The notes below the pieces were generated by a model. That model was not told where the DNA came from, did not search any database, and saw nothing but the letters and a program-made list of their open reading frames with translations. Below are positions 62,404-64,000 of a stretch of 64,000 nt of DNA, one piece after another. How positions within the stretch are numbered: the stretch's first letter is position 1; each line of letters begins with the position of its first letter. The DNA is from Bacillota bacterium (lineage in GTDB: Bacteria; Bacillota; Clostridia; Oscillospirales; Ruminococcaceae). A program made the translations under genes and the position numbers. The stretch lies in contig JAEWRN010000023.1 in assembly GCA_023460035.1 (NCBI GenBank), forward strand, positions 99,213 through 163,212, in the 5' to 3' direction.

Positions 62404-62895
62404 GTGCATGAATATGATATTCCACTCACCTACATTTCTTTAACAGAGCCAACATTTTGGAATATGATTTTTAAAAACAAAGAGGCAATTCAATTAAGTG
62501 CCACAAAAAAACTTGAAGTCCTGGCAATATTGGCAGAATATTCATGGTGCGTTTTACAACCTGTCTGTACAGAATTTTCTAAAAACTGTATTGCAGGTAT
62601 TATTAATAACATGTCTACAACAACAAAGGATCTTCGGTTTGTTTACTGTGTTTACCCCCAAAAAGGGTGGTGCGGCAGCCTGATTCTGCAGGGCAAGGGC
62701 CGATACGCCTATGTTGATTTGTTTGCGGTAAAAACAGAAGAAATAACAAAGTTGATGCAATGCATTAGCACGGCATCAAACCCAGCGGGGATGCAGGCAT
62801 ATGCTTTTTGCAGTTTACTTACGATGTTTCGTGAATATTACAAGGCAAAAGGCAGGTTTTACCCCGCTTATATTCGGTTGATTAATGACGGTTGA
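62404..62895 (+). CDS. Protein of unknown function (163 residues)
   Basis: I do not recognise this protein. From GTG at 62404, seven bases after AGTGAGGG, it reads MHEYDIPLTYISLTEPTFWN and is a mixed, soluble, mildly cysteine-rich protein (CVYPQKGWCGSL in the middle) with no signal peptide or membrane segment. The frame is open to 62296 but lacks a ribosome site there. Codon use is AT-richer than in the housekeeping genes. It lies between a possible small RNA and a disrupted polysaccharide deacetylase, in what looks like an accessory region. Confidence 0.5.
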   Translation: MHEYDIPLTYISLTEPTFWNMIFKNKEAIQLSATKKLEVLAILAEYSWCVLQPVCTEFSKNCIAGIINNMSTTTKDLRFVYCVYPQKGWCGSLILQGKGRYAYVDLFAVKTEEITKLMQCISTASNPAGMQAYAFCSLLTMFREYYKAKGRFYPAYIRLINDG

Positions 62896-63090
62896 TTTTA
62901 TAAATCGGTGTTGGCTATTTCGTTGCACGTGAAAACCACATGTTAAGTGCTTTTACACACAAATCAAAAAACGCCGCAAAGCAGTAAAAAGTCTTATAAC
63001 CTCAAAAGCTGTGGCGGGATATTCTATCCGAAGAAAAACATGGCGAGCAGATTATAAAGCTAAGCCCGACAAATTGAGGGGAGGAATACC
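62896..63090. other. Intergenic, no feature seen
   Basis: About 195 bases before the deacetylase gene, with no clear gene, promoter or hairpin. It ends in the ribosome site GAGGGGAGG. Confidence 0.5.
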
Positions 63091-63921
63091 ATGTATTGGG
63101 GCAGCGTACGTTTTTTTAAGCACATCATTTTGGGTGTCCTTGTACTCGCAATTCTCGTACCTACCGGGCTCTGTGTTTATTATGGGCTGCGCAGCGCCCA
63201 TGCCGAGCAGGAAAACACGCTGATGCAGTTGGAAATTAGCCGCCAAAAAACCGAGACTGTTTTAAATAATAGCGGTTTGTTTCAGCTTATGGCGGCCACC
63301 AATCAGCAAGAGACCTCCTCGCTGTTTTGGACAGATAATCTTGACTATCAGCAGCTTTACCCGGATTTATACTGTGAAAAGCCAAGCCAGACAATCTATA
63401 GCGAAAAAGAAATCTATCTGACATTTGACGACGGCCCGTCAGAGCGGACTGGCGAAATTTTGGATATTTTAAAGCAATACAACATTAAAGCAACCTTTTT
63501 CGTTGTTACCAATAATCATGATACCCCCGAAATGCGAAGTATGTTACAGCGCATTGTGCGGGAGGGCCATACAATTGGCGTTCACAGTTTTAGCCATAAT
63601 TATGCTTTAATTTACAGCTCAGTCGACGCGTATTTGAAGGACTTTTACAAAGATTATCAATGGGTGTACGACGTTACCGGTGTTTACCCGACCATTTTTC
63701 GTTTCCCCGGAGGCAGCATCAACGAATACAACGGGGGCATTTACCGTGAAATCATTACCGAAATGAGCCGCCGTGGCTTCACATATTACGATTGGAATAT
63801 TGCGGCAGGTGACGCAAGTGAAAAACAGATACAGGTATCAACCATTGAGGATACAGTAATCAGCCAGGCAAAGTCTGAGCTATACCCGATTTGCTGGAGA
63901 GTGCGGAGTAGTGTAAAATAA
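63091..63921 (+). pseudogene. Polysaccharide deacetylase (NodB domain), 3' end lost to an insertion
   Basis: A membrane-anchored (helix about residues 12-31) carbohydrate esterase family 4 protein that would deacetylate peptidoglycan or another surface polysaccharide. Motif 1 TFDDGPSERT (Asp113, Asp114), motif 2 HSFSHN (His165, His169), motif 3 RFPGGS (204-209) and motif 4 DWN (234-236) are present. Motif 5, the final LxH motif that supplies the catalytic histidine, is missing: after ISQAKSE the frame runs into unrelated residues and stops at 276. The break falls at the left end of an insertion sequence, so the product is probably inactive. Confidence 0.8.
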
Positions 63922-64000
63922 AATCACTACGAAGGAGTGTCCAGCATGGAAAAAAGCAAAGGAACACGGTACAGCGAGGAATTCAAACAAGGCACTGTCA
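63892..64000 (+). mobile_element. Left end of an IS3-family-like insertion sequence (runs off window)
   Basis: The deacetylase frame loses homology near 63880-63892, where sequence beginning TGCTGGAGAGTGCGGAGTAG starts. A ribosome site (GAAGGAG) and a transposase-type open frame follow within 55 bases. The exact terminal repeat cannot be fixed without the right end; TG at 63892 is an inference from usual IS3 termini. Confidence 0.65.
63946..64000 (+). CDS. IS3/IS150-type transposase OrfA, N-terminal fragment
   Basis: Only 18 codons are in the window: MEKSKGTRYSEEFKQGTV. The RYSEEFKQ..V start is characteristic of the helix-turn-helix OrfA of IS3-family elements. ATG follows GAAGGAGTG by seven bases. 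The gene continues beyond the window. Confidence 0.72.
   Translation, partial: MEKSKGTRYSEEFKQGTV

Overview
The window looks like a chromosomal segment of an anaerobic Firmicute of class Clostridia, probably an Oscillospirales/Ruminococcaceae-type gut bacterium. The evidence is the gene content: WhiA-RapZ-HprK block, GatCAB, SufCBDSU, type III glutamine synthetase, several [FeFe]-hydrogenase-type proteins, EFR1-type ferredoxin, and lipoproteins with Ser/Ala-rich linkers. Coding DNA is GC-rich, promoters are AT-rich sigma-A type, and ribosome sites are strong (AGGAGG). Genus is not determinable from what I can see.

Layout. 1-2.4 kb: 3' part of oligoendopeptidase F and a DUF308 membrane protein, convergent. 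2.6-9.65 kb: a tandem glycine riboswitch with terminator controls gcvT-gcvH-gcvPA-gcvPB-lplA-lpd, a complete glycine cleavage system with its own lipoate ligase and dihydrolipoamide dehydrogenase. 9.7-11.1 kb: CCA-adding enzyme. 11.3-18.8 kb: LacI-type regulator and a disaccharide operon (binding protein, two permeases, GH65 phosphorylase, beta-phosphoglucomutase). 18.8-20.0 kb: a GT4 glycosyltransferase on the minus strand. 20.2-28.8 kb: hprK-murB-rapZ-whiA-dnaE, then pfkA. 29.0-34.7 kb: ligA-gatC-gatA-gatB-mscL. 34.8-36.7 kb: minus-strand VOC protein, nitroreductase and flavodoxin/ferredoxin protein. 36.85-37.0 kb: tRNA-Gly and tRNA-Cys. 37.3-39.8 kb: a complete amino-acid ABC transporter.

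40.4-45.75 kb is the most unusual region: a minus-strand operon encoding a thioredoxin-fold [2Fe-2S] protein, a PAS-containing sensory-type (group C-like) [FeFe] hydrogenase, a SpoIIE/PP2C phosphatase with an extra C-terminal domain, a second (group B-like) [FeFe] hydrogenase, and xpt. Its promoter is covered by a long dyad whose core matches the clostridial Rex (NADH-sensing repressor) site. It reads as a redox/H2-sensing and signalling module.

45.8-50.2 kb: divergent type III (glnN) and type I (glnA) glutamine synthetases fired from back-to-back consensus promoters. Each leader begins with a small hexaloop hairpin (loops AAAGGC and AAAGGU) that overlaps the 5' arm of a terminator-like hairpin, and glnA is followed by an ANTAR-domain protein. 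This suggests RNA-level antitermination of both synthetases. 50.3-61.6 kb: pyrG, a lipoprotein of atypical composition, an orphan amino-acid binding protein, a thioesterase, the suf Fe-S assembly operon and L-lactate dehydrogenase. 61.6-64 kb: an AT-rich stretch with a possible small RNA, an unknown protein, and a polysaccharide deacetylase whose 3' end is cut off by an insertion sequence that runs off the window.

No rRNA, CRISPR array or prophage was seen. All functional calls rest on reading motifs and context; no database search was run.
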